64,000 bases of DNA, taken from JAEUUM01 sp038326165 (GTDB lineage Bacteria > Bacteroidota > Bacteroidia > Chitinophagales > Saprospiraceae). The stretch's first letter is position 1, and each line of letters starts with the position of its first letter. Below are positions 53,944-62,745 of the stretch, piece after piece. The notes below the pieces were generated by a model. It did not search any database, was not told the origin of the DNA, and worked only from the letters and a program-made list of their open reading frames with translations. Location of the stretch: the NCBI GenBank assembly GCA_038326165.1, contig JBBQJT010000004.1, positions 34,221 through 98,220 of the forward strand, read 5' to 3'. The translations under genes and the position numbers were made by a program.

Positions 53944-55748
53944 TCCAGCTAACTAAGCTAAAAGGCAGACGGATTTCCTTTTTGGCAATATTCTTAATGG
54001 CTATGAATTTCATGCCGACTGCAACTATTTGTGCCCAGGAAAAGGATTCTGCCAAGTTGATCATTGTGGAAAAAGCTGAAACTTTCTTTTATAGATCTAT
54101 CAACAATCAGGAATATCAATGGATGGTTGGTAATGTTCGCATGCGTCAGGGCAATGTCTATATGAAATGTGACTCAGCATTGCTACAGGATAACAGTGTA
54201 AAAGCTTACGGGCGCGTTTTGATTCAGCAAACAGATACCATTTCACTATTCAGTGACTCCTTGTGGTATAATGGAAATACAAGAATAGCCGATCTTTTTA
54301 GTAAAGTCACTTTAATCAATGGTAGGCAACAATTATTTACAGATAAACTCAATTACGATCTCAACCAAAAAATAGGTACTTATACAACAGGAGCAGTACT
54401 CACGGATGGCAAAACCAAATTATCAAGTAGAAAAGGATACTATTACGTAAATGAGAAAAAAGCATATTTCAAGACCAATGTTCGAGTAAATGACCCTGAT
54501 TTTGATCTCAAATCAGATACCTTATTGTTTGATTCCGAAAAGAAAATTGCCTATTTCTTCAGTCCTACCATTATTGCGCAAGACACCGCGAGAATATACT
54601 GTGAGGACGGATTTTATGACATCGGAAACAAAAAAGCGGAATTCAGAAAAAATGCCCAGTATGAAAGTAAAACCTCTAAAGCCTCTGGAGATACTATCCG
54701 ATACGTTTCAAGAGATGAATCAATAGAGTTAATTGGTAAGGCGTACTTCGAACGGTCCAATGAACTTGCCAAAGCAGACAGAATAAAATATACCGGCAAG
54801 ACCAAAAAAACGGACCTGGTGGGTAATGCCTACTACAAAAAGGATCAACAAACCCTGCAAGGACCAGAAATAAAGTACGATGGCAATGATGGAAGCTTTT
54901 CTACAAAAGGAAGATCAAGGATTAGTGATCCGCCACAAATCATTGAAGCCAACAATATTGATTATTCAAAAACTTTAGGACTTGGTTTGGCCACAGGAGA
55001 TGTGACTTGGCAAGACACGATCCAAAGGATTATTCTACAATCTGATACTGCAGCATTCAACCGAAGTAATGATTATGTCAGAGCTTATGGGAAGCGGAGA
55101 CCGCTTTTGATCAACTACGAAGGGACAGATTCACTTTTCATGACAGCTGATACGCTTATTTCATATCGGGATACATTGAGCTCAGACAGCACAAGGTATT
55201 TTAAGGGCTACCATGACGTAAGGATTTTGCGCAAAGACCTTCAAGTGGTTTGTGACTCATTGACTTACAACAGCAAAGATTCTGTAATGACCTTCTACAA
55301 TCTACCCATCATGTGGAGTGATACATCGCAATTTGTAGCCGATACCATCAAAGCATTGCTCAACAAGGGTCAGTTGGAGAGAATCCTTTTACGATCCAAT
55401 AGTCTGATTATCAATCAACAAGACAGTTTGTATTTCAACCAAATAAAAGGAAGGGACATCACAGCTTTCATGAAAGAAAGAAAAATAGAACTTATGGACG
55501 TTCAAGGCAACGCAGAATCCGTGTACTACGTCCTAGACGACCAACAAGCTTACATTGGTGTCAATAAATCGGAAAGTGCCAACATTGCTATCCGCTTTGA
55601 AGAGGGAAAAATTAAAACCATTCACTATCTGAATCAACCTCATGCCAAATTTATGCCCATGGGACAGGTAAATCATGAGAAAATCAAACTTCAAGGCTTC
55701 AAATGGGAAACCAAACGAAGACCAATTAAATTATCAGACTTGTTTTAA
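53931..55748 (+). CDS. OstA-like (LptA/LptD N-terminal) protein
   Basis: 605-residue exported protein with a signal peptide or N-terminal anchor (about 14-35, ending I-C-A-Q). It has repeated OstA/LptA beta-jellyroll units, for example V-Y-M-K-C-D-S-A-L-L and A-Y-G-R-V-L-I-Q-Q-T-D-T, then many short S-D-T-L and A-Y-G-K elements through to the C-terminus. OstA-type proteins bind lipopolysaccharide and bridge the periplasm to the LptD barrel. The protein lacks a beta-barrel of its own, as is usual for the Bacteroidota OstA-like group. It is coupled to the upstream hypothetical gene. Confidence 0.82.
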   Translation: MEILIQLTKLKGRRISFLAIFLMAMNFMPTATICAQEKDSAKLIIVEKAETFFYRSINNQEYQWMVGNVRMRQGNVYMKCDSALLQDNSVKAYGRVLIQQTDTISLFSDSLWYNGNTRIADLFSKVTLINGRQQLFTDKLNYDLNQKIGTYTTGAVLTDGKTKLSSRKGYYYVNEKKAYFKTNVRVNDPDFDLKSDTLLFDSEKKIAYFFSPTIIAQDTARIYCEDGFYDIGNKKAEFRKNAQYESKTSKASGDTIRYVSRDESIELIGKAYFERSNELAKADRIKYTGKTKKTDLVGNAYYKKDQQTLQGPEIKYDGNDGSFSTKGRSRISDPPQIIEANNIDYSKTLGLGLATGDVTWQDTIQRIILQSDTAAFNRSNDYVRAYGKRRPLLINYEGTDSLFMTADTLISYRDTLSSDSTRYFKGYHDVRILRKDLQVVCDSLTYNSKDSVMTFYNLPIMWSDTSQFVADTIKALLNKGQLERILLRSNSLIINQQDSLYFNQIKGRDITAFMKERKIELMDVQGNAESVYYVLDDQQAYIGVNKSESANIAIRFEEGKIKTIHYLNQPHAKFMPMGQVNHEKIKLQGFKWETKRRPIKLSDLF

Positions 55749-55937
55749 CCCTAATCAGCAACAATCAGAATATTTTTGTAGCAATAAAAGCCAAATAAAA
55801 GGAACTAAAAATACAATTTCATATTTGCCTTGTCTTTAGTTGAATTATTTATCGGGGTCCTTCCAACACTTTTTGACATTTTCGTATCAATCATAAGGTA
55901 GCTACTAAAATTAATTAATTTAACCTAAAACAATAAA

Positions 55938-57674
55938 ATGAAAAATCGAATCCTGTTGTTGGGAATGTTGTTATTGACCATCTTCTCCAATTGCAAAAAA
56001 GATACGCTTGATATATTTACAAGTGATGACTTTGAAAAAGGTGCTACTTTAATAGAGTCTTTCCTTTTGGTTCAAGTTGTTAACGAATTTGATATACCGC
56101 TTGCCAATGCCAAAATAACAATTGGTGATCAGAAAACATACAATACTGATCAGAACGGTACGGTATTGCTGTCCAAGGTGGGCATCAAAACCACTGGTCA
56201 TCTTGTTTCCATAAGCAAATCCGGATATTTTAACTCCTTCAAAAGAGTATATCCAGAGGCAGGAGTGCTAAAGGTAATGCTGGTTCAAAAAAATAATCTT
56301 GATCTTCCTGGCCAAGCTGGAGGAAATCTAAATTTTGGAGGCGTCAAGCTCGAATTTCCTGCCAATGCAATTGTGGATTCAAAAGGCCAAGCATTTATCT
56401 CAAATGTAAATGTATCTGTTAGGCACATCGACCCAACGGCTAATAATTTTACCCAATTGGCTCCCGGTGACTTAAGAGCCATCAGAATCAATGGACAATC
56501 GCAAGTATTAGCATCGTTTGGAATGATAGCGGTTGAAATGAATGATGATTCAGGCAACAAACTACAAATTGCTCCTGGTAAGACTGTTAAAATCAAAATG
56601 GATCTGAATGGCCAATTGGCTTCGACAGCTCCAGCCACTATGCCAACTTGGTCATTTGATGAAGTGACTGGAGTATGGAAAGAAGAGGGTGTTGCAACAA
56701 AAACAGGCAATACATACGAATTTGAAGCCTCGCATTTTTCTTTTTGGAATTGTGATATTCCCTATGATTATATAGATTTTAAGGCGAAACTGGTATCACA
56801 GGGAGGACAAGCCATTTCAAATCTCCAAGTAAGCTTAGCAGCTTTGAACGGAGCCGGTGTAGGATACGCCTGGTCAGGCACGGATGGAAGTGTAGCAGGG
56901 AAAGTTCCTGCTAATACAGAATTTAATCTAGAAATTGCCTCTGATTGTAATGGTGTCAAAACAATTTTAAAAACACAAAAAATAGGACCATTTAGCGTTG
57001 ATACTGATTTTGGAAATATTGTTGTGACGCTTGGATCTTCAAACACAGAAATAAGTGGTGTTGTGAAGGATTGCGGTGGAAACAATCTTCCTGACGGAGC
57101 AGTTAAGATTGAGTTTTTACTTAAAGTTGAATACGCAAGTGTCACAAACGGTGTGTTCTCAAAACTATTGGGTTGTGATCCGCCAGGAAAAGTAACCATA
57201 ACAGCATATGATTATCCAAATGCAAAAACTTCATTACCTCAAGAATTTAACATAGTAAATGGTCAAATAAATAGTATAGGTGTTATTGAAGCTTGCATAG
57301 ACATTGATGAATATGTTGTGATTAATATCGATGGAAACATATCTTATTTAATTGAAAATGTTTTTATTGATGACTCACTCGGAACAGCTCTTGGCAACTA
57401 TGCAATAATTGGGCAGAACAACAGTAATATAAGCCAGTACTTCTCTTGTGAAATCGGAAATCAACTGAATATTGCAACACCCTTCGCGTACATATCCATT
57501 GAAGGAAATTTCCCTGGACTTCCAAATAATTTTTTCACCTGCACAAATTGTTTGTCTTACACCAGCACTTCTTTAAACTCTACACCTGGAGGATATTCAG
57601 AAGGAACATTTAGTGGGACTGTTCCCGGAACCATCATTCCAATTAGCGGATCATGGAGAGTAAAAGCAAATTAG
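55938..57674 (+). CDS. large surface lipoprotein with carboxypeptidase-regulatory-like domains
   Basis: 578-residue lipoprotein (signal ending F-S-N-C, Cys near 19). The first domain (about 40-110) is CarboxypepD_reg-like (P-L-A-N-A-K-I-T-I-G-D with D-Q-N-G-T-V). It is followed by a region resembling ZU5-type domains (G-V-K-L-E-F-P-A-N-A-I near 135-145) and a repeat of Ig-like segments rich in Gly and Asn. No catalytic site is seen. It is followed, after a terminator, by the ECF sigma factor; whether it is regulated by it is unknown. A TATTTTTG box (55771-55778) lies 160 bases upstream, implying a long leader if used. Confidence 0.75.
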   Translation: MKNRILLLGMLLLTIFSNCKKDTLDIFTSDDFEKGATLIESFLLVQVVNEFDIPLANAKITIGDQKTYNTDQNGTVLLSKVGIKTTGHLVSISKSGYFNSFKRVYPEAGVLKVMLVQKNNLDLPGQAGGNLNFGGVKLEFPANAIVDSKGQAFISNVNVSVRHIDPTANNFTQLAPGDLRAIRINGQSQVLASFGMIAVEMNDDSGNKLQIAPGKTVKIKMDLNGQLASTAPATMPTWSFDEVTGVWKEEGVATKTGNTYEFEASHFSFWNCDIPYDYIDFKAKLVSQGGQAISNLQVSLAALNGAGVGYAWSGTDGSVAGKVPANTEFNLEIASDCNGVKTILKTQKIGPFSVDTDFGNIVVTLGSSNTEISGVVKDCGGNNLPDGAVKIEFLLKVEYASVTNGVFSKLLGCDPPGKVTITAYDYPNAKTSLPQEFNIVNGQINSIGVIEACIDIDEYVVINIDGNISYLIENVFIDDSLGTALGNYAIIGQNNSNISQYFSCEIGNQLNIATPFAYISIEGNFPGLPNNFFTCTNCLSYTSTSLNSTPGGYSEGTFSGTVPGTIIPISGSWRVKAN

Positions 57675-57688
57675 AATAATACCATTGA

Positions 57689-57722
57689 ATGCATCGGAAA
57701 TCTTTTTCGGTGCATTTTTTTA
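57689..57722 (+). terminator. intrinsic terminator, abutting the ECF sigma start
   Basis: 9-bp stem (AATGCATCG at 57689-57697 with 57709-57717, one G-T pair) followed by TTTTT. It starts 14 bases after the lipoprotein stop and ends about 6 bases before the sigma ATG at 57729. Confidence 0.7.
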
Positions 57723-57728
57723 TAGAAT

Positions 57729-58286
57729 ATGGAAATAAAGGAAATCATTTCAGCTTGTTTAAAGAATGAACCCACGGCTCAAAAGCAGCTGGTATTTCAT
57801 TTTTCTGGCAAGTTAATGAGTGTTGCATTCCGTTATGTCCCAGATTCCAATCTTGCTCAAGATATTGTTCAAGATGCCTGGATTCAAATTTTTAAATACC
57901 TAGATGATTTCAGAATCCATGATGGAAATTTCGAAGCTTGGATCAGAAGGATTACTGTAAACTGTGCACTTAAAAACCTTCAAAAAAATAAGCTAAAGTT
58001 TACCGAGATTACAATTAGCTCTGAACAGTTGTTTGCAATTAATCCTGAAGTTTTCAATTCATTGTCAATGGAAGAGTTGCATAAAATGATTCAACAATTG
58101 CCCAATGGTTGTCGTGAAATATTCAACTTGTACGCAATAGAAGAATACCAACACAAAAACATTGCTAAAATGCTCAACATCAGCGAAGGGACCTCGAGAT
58201 CGCAATATGCCCGCGCTCGCTACCTTCTAATGGATAAAATAAATGCTCTAAAAAAGCAAGAAACTGCTATACATGGAAAATTTTGA
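57729..58286 (+). CDS. ECF-type RNA polymerase sigma factor
   Basis: 185-residue sigma-70 factor with region 2 (about 20-85: D-S-N-L-A-Q-D-I-V-Q-D-A-W-I-Q-I-F, F-E-A-W-I-R-R-I-T-V-N) and region 4 (about 125-178, helix-turn-helix E-Y-Q-H-K-N-I-A-K-M-L-N-I-S-E-G-T-S-R-S-Q). Domains 1 and 3 are absent, as in extracytoplasmic function sigmas. Its end overlaps the next gene by 14 bases, a usual layout for sigma/anti-sigma pairs. No obvious promoter box lies in the 50 bases upstream, which hold a terminator. Confidence 0.9.
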   Translation: MEIKEIISACLKNEPTAQKQLVFHFSGKLMSVAFRYVPDSNLAQDIVQDAWIQIFKYLDDFRIHDGNFEAWIRRITVNCALKNLQKNKLKFTEITISSEQLFAINPEVFNSLSMEELHKMIQQLPNGCREIFNLYAIEEYQHKNIAKMLNISEGTSRSQYARARYLLMDKINALKKQETAIHGKF

Positions 58287-59652
58287 AGATAATTTAAGAA
58301 AAAAGCTGGATGACCATCAGATGCCTATTGACATGGATTCAATTTGGGAAGGTGTACAAGCCAATAATCAAAAGAAAAAGCGAAGGTTCATCTTTTGGTG
58401 GATATTTCCTGCATTGGCTTTGACAGGTTTAGGTATTTATTTAGGAAGTCACAGCTATCAATCATCTCCACTTTCTAATGGAAGCGTCAAAAGCAAAGAT
58501 TTTGCATCGAATGAAAGCAATATTTCAAGAAACCAAAAAGCCGATGCTGAATACATTCAAAACAATAAAATTCAAACAAGTCAAGCAAACAATCATTTAC
58601 AAGGGTACTCCAATGCAAAATCAGGTCAAGTAAACAGTCAAAACAATTCAAACAATAAATCAAAGAGCACCGTGACAGGTAAAACTGAAACAGGGAAATA
58701 TCAACCAAAAAGCAATCAAACAGTCATTAGTGGATCCAAATTAGCCAATAGTGCCTCAAATATTGCTGGTCTAATTCATGAAATATCAAACAGTCAGACA
58801 AATTCTGATAAAACCACTCCTGAGCTTCGACAACAGATTTTCTCATTAGCCGATGCACCTGTAAAAACTGAAATTCTTGAGCAGATTCCGCAGCTCTATT
58901 TATTCCCAACAAGAGCAGGAGACCAGCCAAATTTTTTAGTTGTGCATACAAATAAAGAGTACACTAAAAAACAACATCGCTCAAGTATTTATGCCATTGG
59001 TGGTATGCACGCGGTTATTGCACAAACAGATCAAAGTGAACTTTTGAGTTGTGCTAAGCCAGAATATGGCTACAATTTTGAAATCGGATATCAAAGACAA
59101 ATACGAAAATCTCCATTCTCCTACCAAATTGGCTTGGAATTGAATCACATTCTTTTCCATTCCGAAAATAAAAATTTTGTAACCAAAACCATTGAGACTT
59201 ATGACAGCACCATCATTTTCCGCCAATTGAACGGCGAGCAAATGTTAATTGGAAATAAGATTTATGGCAATCAAACCACCGCAACTATCCGAAACAACTA
59301 TCAAAGATCCTATATTTTCAATGGAATAGTTGGCCTGGCATATACCAAATATCTTGGAAAGTGGAGCTATGGAGTCAACACAGGTTTAGGGATTAATTTT
59401 CAAACCAAATCAACTGGTTTCTATTATTGTTCACAAATTAATGAACGCTTAGATTTTTCAAATTCTATCAAATCAAATGTCGGATTCAGTGGTAGAATGG
59501 GCTTAAATCTCGGCTACGAGATAACTCGGCGAATAGCCTTAATTACCCAATTGAATACAAGTTATTATTTTACACCAATGAGCATAACTGGGAACGCATA
59601 TAAAAATGTATTGTTACCAAGCATTCAAGTTGGTATGAAATACAAGTGGTAG
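58273..59652 (+). CDS. membrane protein after ECF sigma: candidate anti-sigma with barrel-like C-terminus
   Basis: 459 residues. An acidic N-terminus (1-36) with D-M-D-S-I-W-E-G-V is followed by a basic K-K-K-R-R stop and one transmembrane helix (about 39-58). A low-complexity Ser/Asn/Gln/Lys-rich linker (about 60-200) leads to a C-terminal domain (about 235-459) of alternating strands with aromatic ends (Y-A-I-G-G-M, Y-K-W at the terminus) like an eight-stranded outer membrane barrel. The overlap with the sigma gene and the short cytosolic segment suggest an anti-sigma role; no classical ZAS Zn motif is seen. The pattern is common in Bacteroidota but poorly studied. Confidence 0.65.
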   Translation: MENFEDNLRKKLDDHQMPIDMDSIWEGVQANNQKKKRRFIFWWIFPALALTGLGIYLGSHSYQSSPLSNGSVKSKDFASNESNISRNQKADAEYIQNNKIQTSQANNHLQGYSNAKSGQVNSQNNSNNKSKSTVTGKTETGKYQPKSNQTVISGSKLANSASNIAGLIHEISNSQTNSDKTTPELRQQIFSLADAPVKTEILEQIPQLYLFPTRAGDQPNFLVVHTNKEYTKKQHRSSIYAIGGMHAVIAQTDQSELLSCAKPEYGYNFEIGYQRQIRKSPFSYQIGLELNHILFHSENKNFVTKTIETYDSTIIFRQLNGEQMLIGNKIYGNQTTATIRNNYQRSYIFNGIVGLAYTKYLGKWSYGVNTGLGINFQTKSTGFYYCSQINERLDFSNSIKSNVGFSGRMGLNLGYEITRRIALITQLNTSYYFTPMSITGNAYKNVLLPSIQVGMKYKW

Positions 59653-60006
59653 TGGAGCAAGATTAACTGAAGATTACCTTGATAGCAGGAACGGTCAAAC
59701 CAATCCCAAAAACAAATCCTAAAAGCCACCTATTTCATAAAAAGCTTAAACCTTCTTGGCTAGAAAATAGTTACTATTTTTGTTCATATTTTTTCAAGAA
59801 AATTCAGATGATAATATCTTGAAATTGCTAGCTTGGACTTATTTTGAACTTTTAATAAAATGGTGAATGCACATTTATTTCACAACAAATAAACTGTCTT
59901 TTTTATTTAATTTTTTAAAAAAAGACTGTACGGTTTAGTTTTTCATCATTCTCCAATTACTTTTACAGTTCAATCAAATCAATCTGATCCTTAACAATAC
60001 ACATTT
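59653..60006. other. 354-base intergenic region
   Basis: Contains a TATTTTTG box (59775-59782, plus) and, at 59896-59926, an AT-rich inverted repeat (GTCTTTTTT/AAAAAAGAC) with a 13-base centre. A near-match box TACTTTTA (59958-59965) lies 41 bases before the Kelch gene and may be its promoter. No gene or RNA is seen. Confidence 0.45.
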
Positions 60007-61215
60007 ATGCAAATCTTCAGAGTTCTAATAGTTCTTATACTCTCCATTCAGTATGGCTTTTCTCAAAAATGGGAAATGTTGTCATCTATGCCGCCAGATG
60101 CTAAAGGACGCAATCATCCGGTCACTTTTGCAATCAATGGTTTGGGCTACGTAGGAGTCGGTCTTGATACTTCCTCTTATCTCACAGATTTTTATAGTTA
60201 CAATCCTACTAATGATGCTTGGACCAAATTGGGCGACTTTCCAGATTACGGGCGTGGATATGCTTACGGATTGAATTATGAAGGCAAAGGATATCTGGGA
60301 TTTGGTATAGACACTTCCAGTGGTTTTAAAAATGATATGTGGGAATATGACCCCGCAATAGATCAATGGACCAAAAAGGCAGATTGTCCTTGTCAAGCTA
60401 GAGCCCATCCAGCATTTTTGGAAATTGACGGCAAGATTTATGTTGGCTTAGGTAGCGGAAGTGGCGGTGATTTGGATGATTGGTGGGAATACGACATACA
60501 AAATGATAGCTGGACACAAAAAAAATCTTTTCCAGCACTGCGAAGACATCACCCTTATTATTTTGGCGTCAATGGTCTTGCCTACGTAGGAATGGGCCAC
60601 CATGCGCAGTTTATTTTCAATGATTTGTATGAATATGACCCTATAACAGATGAATGGAAGGCTATGACTTCCTTGCCATCTCAAGGCCGTGTAGCAGGTC
60701 AACAATTTGCCTATAATGGCAATGGATATGTACTAAGTGGTCAAGGAGAAACACACAACTACTTACCCGATGGAGAATTCTGGGAATTTAATCCAACTTT
60801 GAATACTTGGGAACAATTGGAATCTCATCCTGGACTAGGGCGTTGGGCACCAGGGAGCTTTGTGATTGGTGATTCTATTTATTTCACCTGTGGTGAAGAT
60901 ACAAGTGGCAACAAAGCCGATTTGATGAGGTATGTTTTTGAGAACAAGCCTAACAAAGTAGCTGATGTCACTGACATGAAATTATTGTCGATTTTCCCTA
61001 ATCCTGCGCAGGGTCAACTCAATTTCAATTTGACTAGCTCAAATCTTTTTCCCCTTCAAGTTCAAATTATAAATATGAACGGCGTTGTTGTCCTTGATAG
61101 ATTGACAACAGAAAACAACATCAATATTGAAACCTTGCCACCTGGAGTTTATGATTGTGTCATTTCCCGAGGCAAAGAAGTAGTTCAAGCCAAGTTTGTC
61201 AAAGGGAAAATGTAA
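60007..61215 (+). CDS. Kelch-repeat protein with T9SS sorting domain
   Basis: 402 residues with a signal peptide (about 1-19, ending F-S-Q). Six Kelch-type repeats (about 20-310) carry the G-G/Y-V-G-x-G and Y-(D/N)-P-x-x-(D/N)-x-W patterns, for example Y-N-P-T-N-D-A-W and Y-D-P-I-T-D-E-W, forming a beta-propeller. The C-terminal 80 residues are a T9SS type A sorting domain with F-P-N-P-A-Q-G-Q-L. The protein is predicted to be exported through the outer membrane and anchored or released; its ligand is unknown. Confidence 0.9.
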   Translation: MQIFRVLIVLILSIQYGFSQKWEMLSSMPPDAKGRNHPVTFAINGLGYVGVGLDTSSYLTDFYSYNPTNDAWTKLGDFPDYGRGYAYGLNYEGKGYLGFGIDTSSGFKNDMWEYDPAIDQWTKKADCPCQARAHPAFLEIDGKIYVGLGSGSGGDLDDWWEYDIQNDSWTQKKSFPALRRHHPYYFGVNGLAYVGMGHHAQFIFNDLYEYDPITDEWKAMTSLPSQGRVAGQQFAYNGNGYVLSGQGETHNYLPDGEFWEFNPTLNTWEQLESHPGLGRWAPGSFVIGDSIYFTCGEDTSGNKADLMRYVFENKPNKVADVTDMKLLSIFPNPAQGQLNFNLTSSNLFPLQVQIINMNGVVVLDRLTTENNINIETLPPGVYDCVISRGKEVVQAKFVKGKM

Positions 61216-61518
61216 AATTTATTTTTGGCAAACCAGACTTTAATACTGTTGTGGCAATTATGGCAGGTTTACATTCTAATAATTGCCAATCTGAAACAGA
61301 TGTTTATCTAGTAAAATTTGGCTTAAAAAACTTTCTTAGTTTAGACCTAAGAACTTTATGGCTATGTACAGCGCAGCAATGACTAAGTATTTCTGTAATG
61401 AATGAATTTGAACTATTCCGATACCAATTCAAGGTAAAGTACAAACCCATATATCAAATAAAAATGATAAGTGGGTTGGAACGGCAATAAGGTCTTTCAA
61501 GCTCAACAGTAGTCAATC
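61216..61518. other. intergenic, no feature seen
   Basis: About 300 bases between the Kelch gene and repeat copy A. No gene, terminator or RNA is convincing; a plus-strand open stretch overlapping the Kelch 3' end lacks coding character. Confidence 0.4.
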
Positions 61519-61743
61519 AAACCCAAAAACCGCATGTATGGAGTTTGCCTTGCAGCAAAGCCTCATGAGTCAATGAAAATCTTTGATTTTGTAGACTTCA
61601 AAGCCCCTGACATTTGAATAAATCATCAGGAAGTTAAACCTCCTGCAAATCCCATATTAGTATAGGAGACGTCAGACCCGCAAAATTATTGGAATATTCA
61701 AAAATTTGTCGGCTCAGCGCCTGGCATTGAATTTGGTCTAAAC
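61519..61743. repeat. structured 220-bp repeat, copy A
   Basis: Direct repeat of 225 bases with copy B (62527-62745), same orientation. Identical blocks include 12 bases around 61553, AAAATCTTTGATTTTG (61576-61591), 15 bases ending TTGAAT near 61618, TAGGAGACGTCAGACCCG (about 61663-61680), 14 bases around 61690 and AAAAATTTGTCG. A short hairpin (AAAATC-TTT-GATTTT, 61576-61590) is present. The remaining bases differ by substitutions and small gaps. It could be a dispersed non-coding element or the remnant of a gene. The sequence between copies holds a small lipoprotein gene. Confidence 0.8.
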
Positions 61744-61883
61744 AGTATCTTCTAATTGTTTACAGCCTTGAAATTATAAACAGAATCGCGCATTTCACGA
61801 ATAAAAAATCCAATAAAATATTTAAGATAACTTCCTGAATATTTTTGTTCCGTGCGCACACAATAGTCTTTTAGTATTTATTG

Positions 61884-61913
61884 TTTGATTATTAAAATAT
61901 AATACTAACTTTA
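61884..61913 (+). promoter_or_regulatory. well-formed Bacteroidota promoter for the NTF2-like lipoprotein gene
   Basis: TTTG (61884-61887), 18 bases, TAACTTTA (61906-61913, one mismatch to TAnnTTTG). The leader to the ATG at 61973 would be about 50 bases. It lies after repeat A. Confidence 0.6.
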
Positions 61914-61972
61914 GCAAATATTCACTACAGGATTATTCTAACCAATTCAATAACACTATAAAACCAACAAAA

Positions 61973-62518
61973 ATGAAAAATCTATTTTTACTTGCTGTTA
62001 TTTCACTCTGCGTTTTTGCGTGCAAAAATGCGGAAACACATTCAGCAGAAGTAGCTAAAACAGATGAAGCAGCCGCAACAGCTTTTGTTTACCCTTATTC
62101 AACCAAGAAACCATATCGTGATTGGGAAATTGGAAGCCAAAACAATTCGGTTATAGCAATGTCAGGACTTAAAGCTTTTGAGACTGGAGATATACCTGGT
62201 ACACTTTCTTATTTTGCTGACAGTTGTGAGATGGTATTTAACGATTATAATGAAAAATTAGACAGGAAGGCATTGGAAAAATTCTTTATTGACGAAAGAG
62301 CAAGATATGCGAGCGTGAAAATTGTCATGCAAGATTGGATGTCAGTAATCTCGAAAGACAAAACAGAAGAATGGGTTACAATGTGGTACAAGCAAATCAA
62401 TACCATGAAAGACGGAAAAGTGGACTCTGTCAATGTGGTCAATGATCTCAAGATTGAAAAAGGGAAAGTAGTTATTCTCGATGAAAAGTCTCAGAAAATT
62501 CCGGTGAAGAAAAAGTAA
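61973..62518 (+). CDS. small NTF2/SnoaL-like lipoprotein
   Basis: 181-residue lipoprotein (signal ending V-F-A-C, Cys 17). The mature domain (about 45-165) shows the NTF2-like pattern: N-S-V-I-A-M-S-G-L-K-A-F-E-T-G-D-I-P-G helix, F-A-D-S-C-E-M-V-F-N-D-Y first strand, and W-V-T-M-W-Y-K-Q-I-N / V-N-V-V-N-D-L-K-I-E-K-G-K strands. The fold often binds small hydrophobic ligands or serves as an enzyme; no catalytic Asp/His pair can be assigned. It is flanked by repeats A and B, the latter beginning 9 bases after its stop, and has its own promoter. Confidence 0.75.
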   Translation: MKNLFLLAVISLCVFACKNAETHSAEVAKTDEAAATAFVYPYSTKKPYRDWEIGSQNNSVIAMSGLKAFETGDIPGTLSYFADSCEMVFNDYNEKLDRKALEKFFIDERARYASVKIVMQDWMSVISKDKTEEWVTMWYKQINTMKDGKVDSVNVVNDLKIEKGKVVILDEKSQKIPVKKK

Positions 62519-62526
62519 TTATTCTT

Positions 62527-62745
62527 AAACCCAAAATCTGCATTTGTGTTGTTTGCCTCTGAGCAAAGCCTCACGAGTCGACAAAAATCTTTGATTTTGC
62601 CGATTTTAAAGCCCTGACATTTGAATGAATCGTCAAGGAGTTAACTCCTACTAGTCTGATACTAATGTAGGAGACGTCAGACCCGACAAATTATTGGAAT
62701 AACAAAAAATTTGTCGATTTAGCGTCTGGCGCAGAGTTTGTTTAA
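62527..62745. repeat. structured 220-bp repeat, copy B
   Basis: Partner of copy A (61519-61743), 1008 bases later. Several inverted repeats are clearest here: AAAATC-TTT-GATTTT (62584-62598), the 14-base palindrome AGGAGTTAACTCCT (62636-62649), CTCCTAC/GTAGGAG (62645-62651, 62667-62673), and a 9-bp stem CGACAAATT/AATTTGTCG (62684-62692, 62708-62716) inside a longer imperfect stem. Part of the minus strand can be read as a 30-codon frame that resembles the same reading of copy A, so a coding origin is not excluded. Confidence 0.8.

Noticed and set aside
59896..59926. AT-rich inverted repeat as terminator of the barrel-like protein gene
   Set aside because: It is 240 bases from the stop and made mostly of A/T pairs; evidence is too weak.
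61155..61382. Plus-strand 75-codon frame overlapping the Kelch 3' end
   Set aside because: It overlaps a T9SS domain in another frame and has no family or coding signature.
62245..62451. Minus-strand frame inside the NTF2-like lipoprotein gene
   Set aside because: Antisense shadow of a well-supported gene with promoter and signal peptide.
61519..62745. Repeats as a CRISPR array
   Set aside because: Only two copies, each about 220 bp with a 783-bp gap holding a gene; no short regular spacers.
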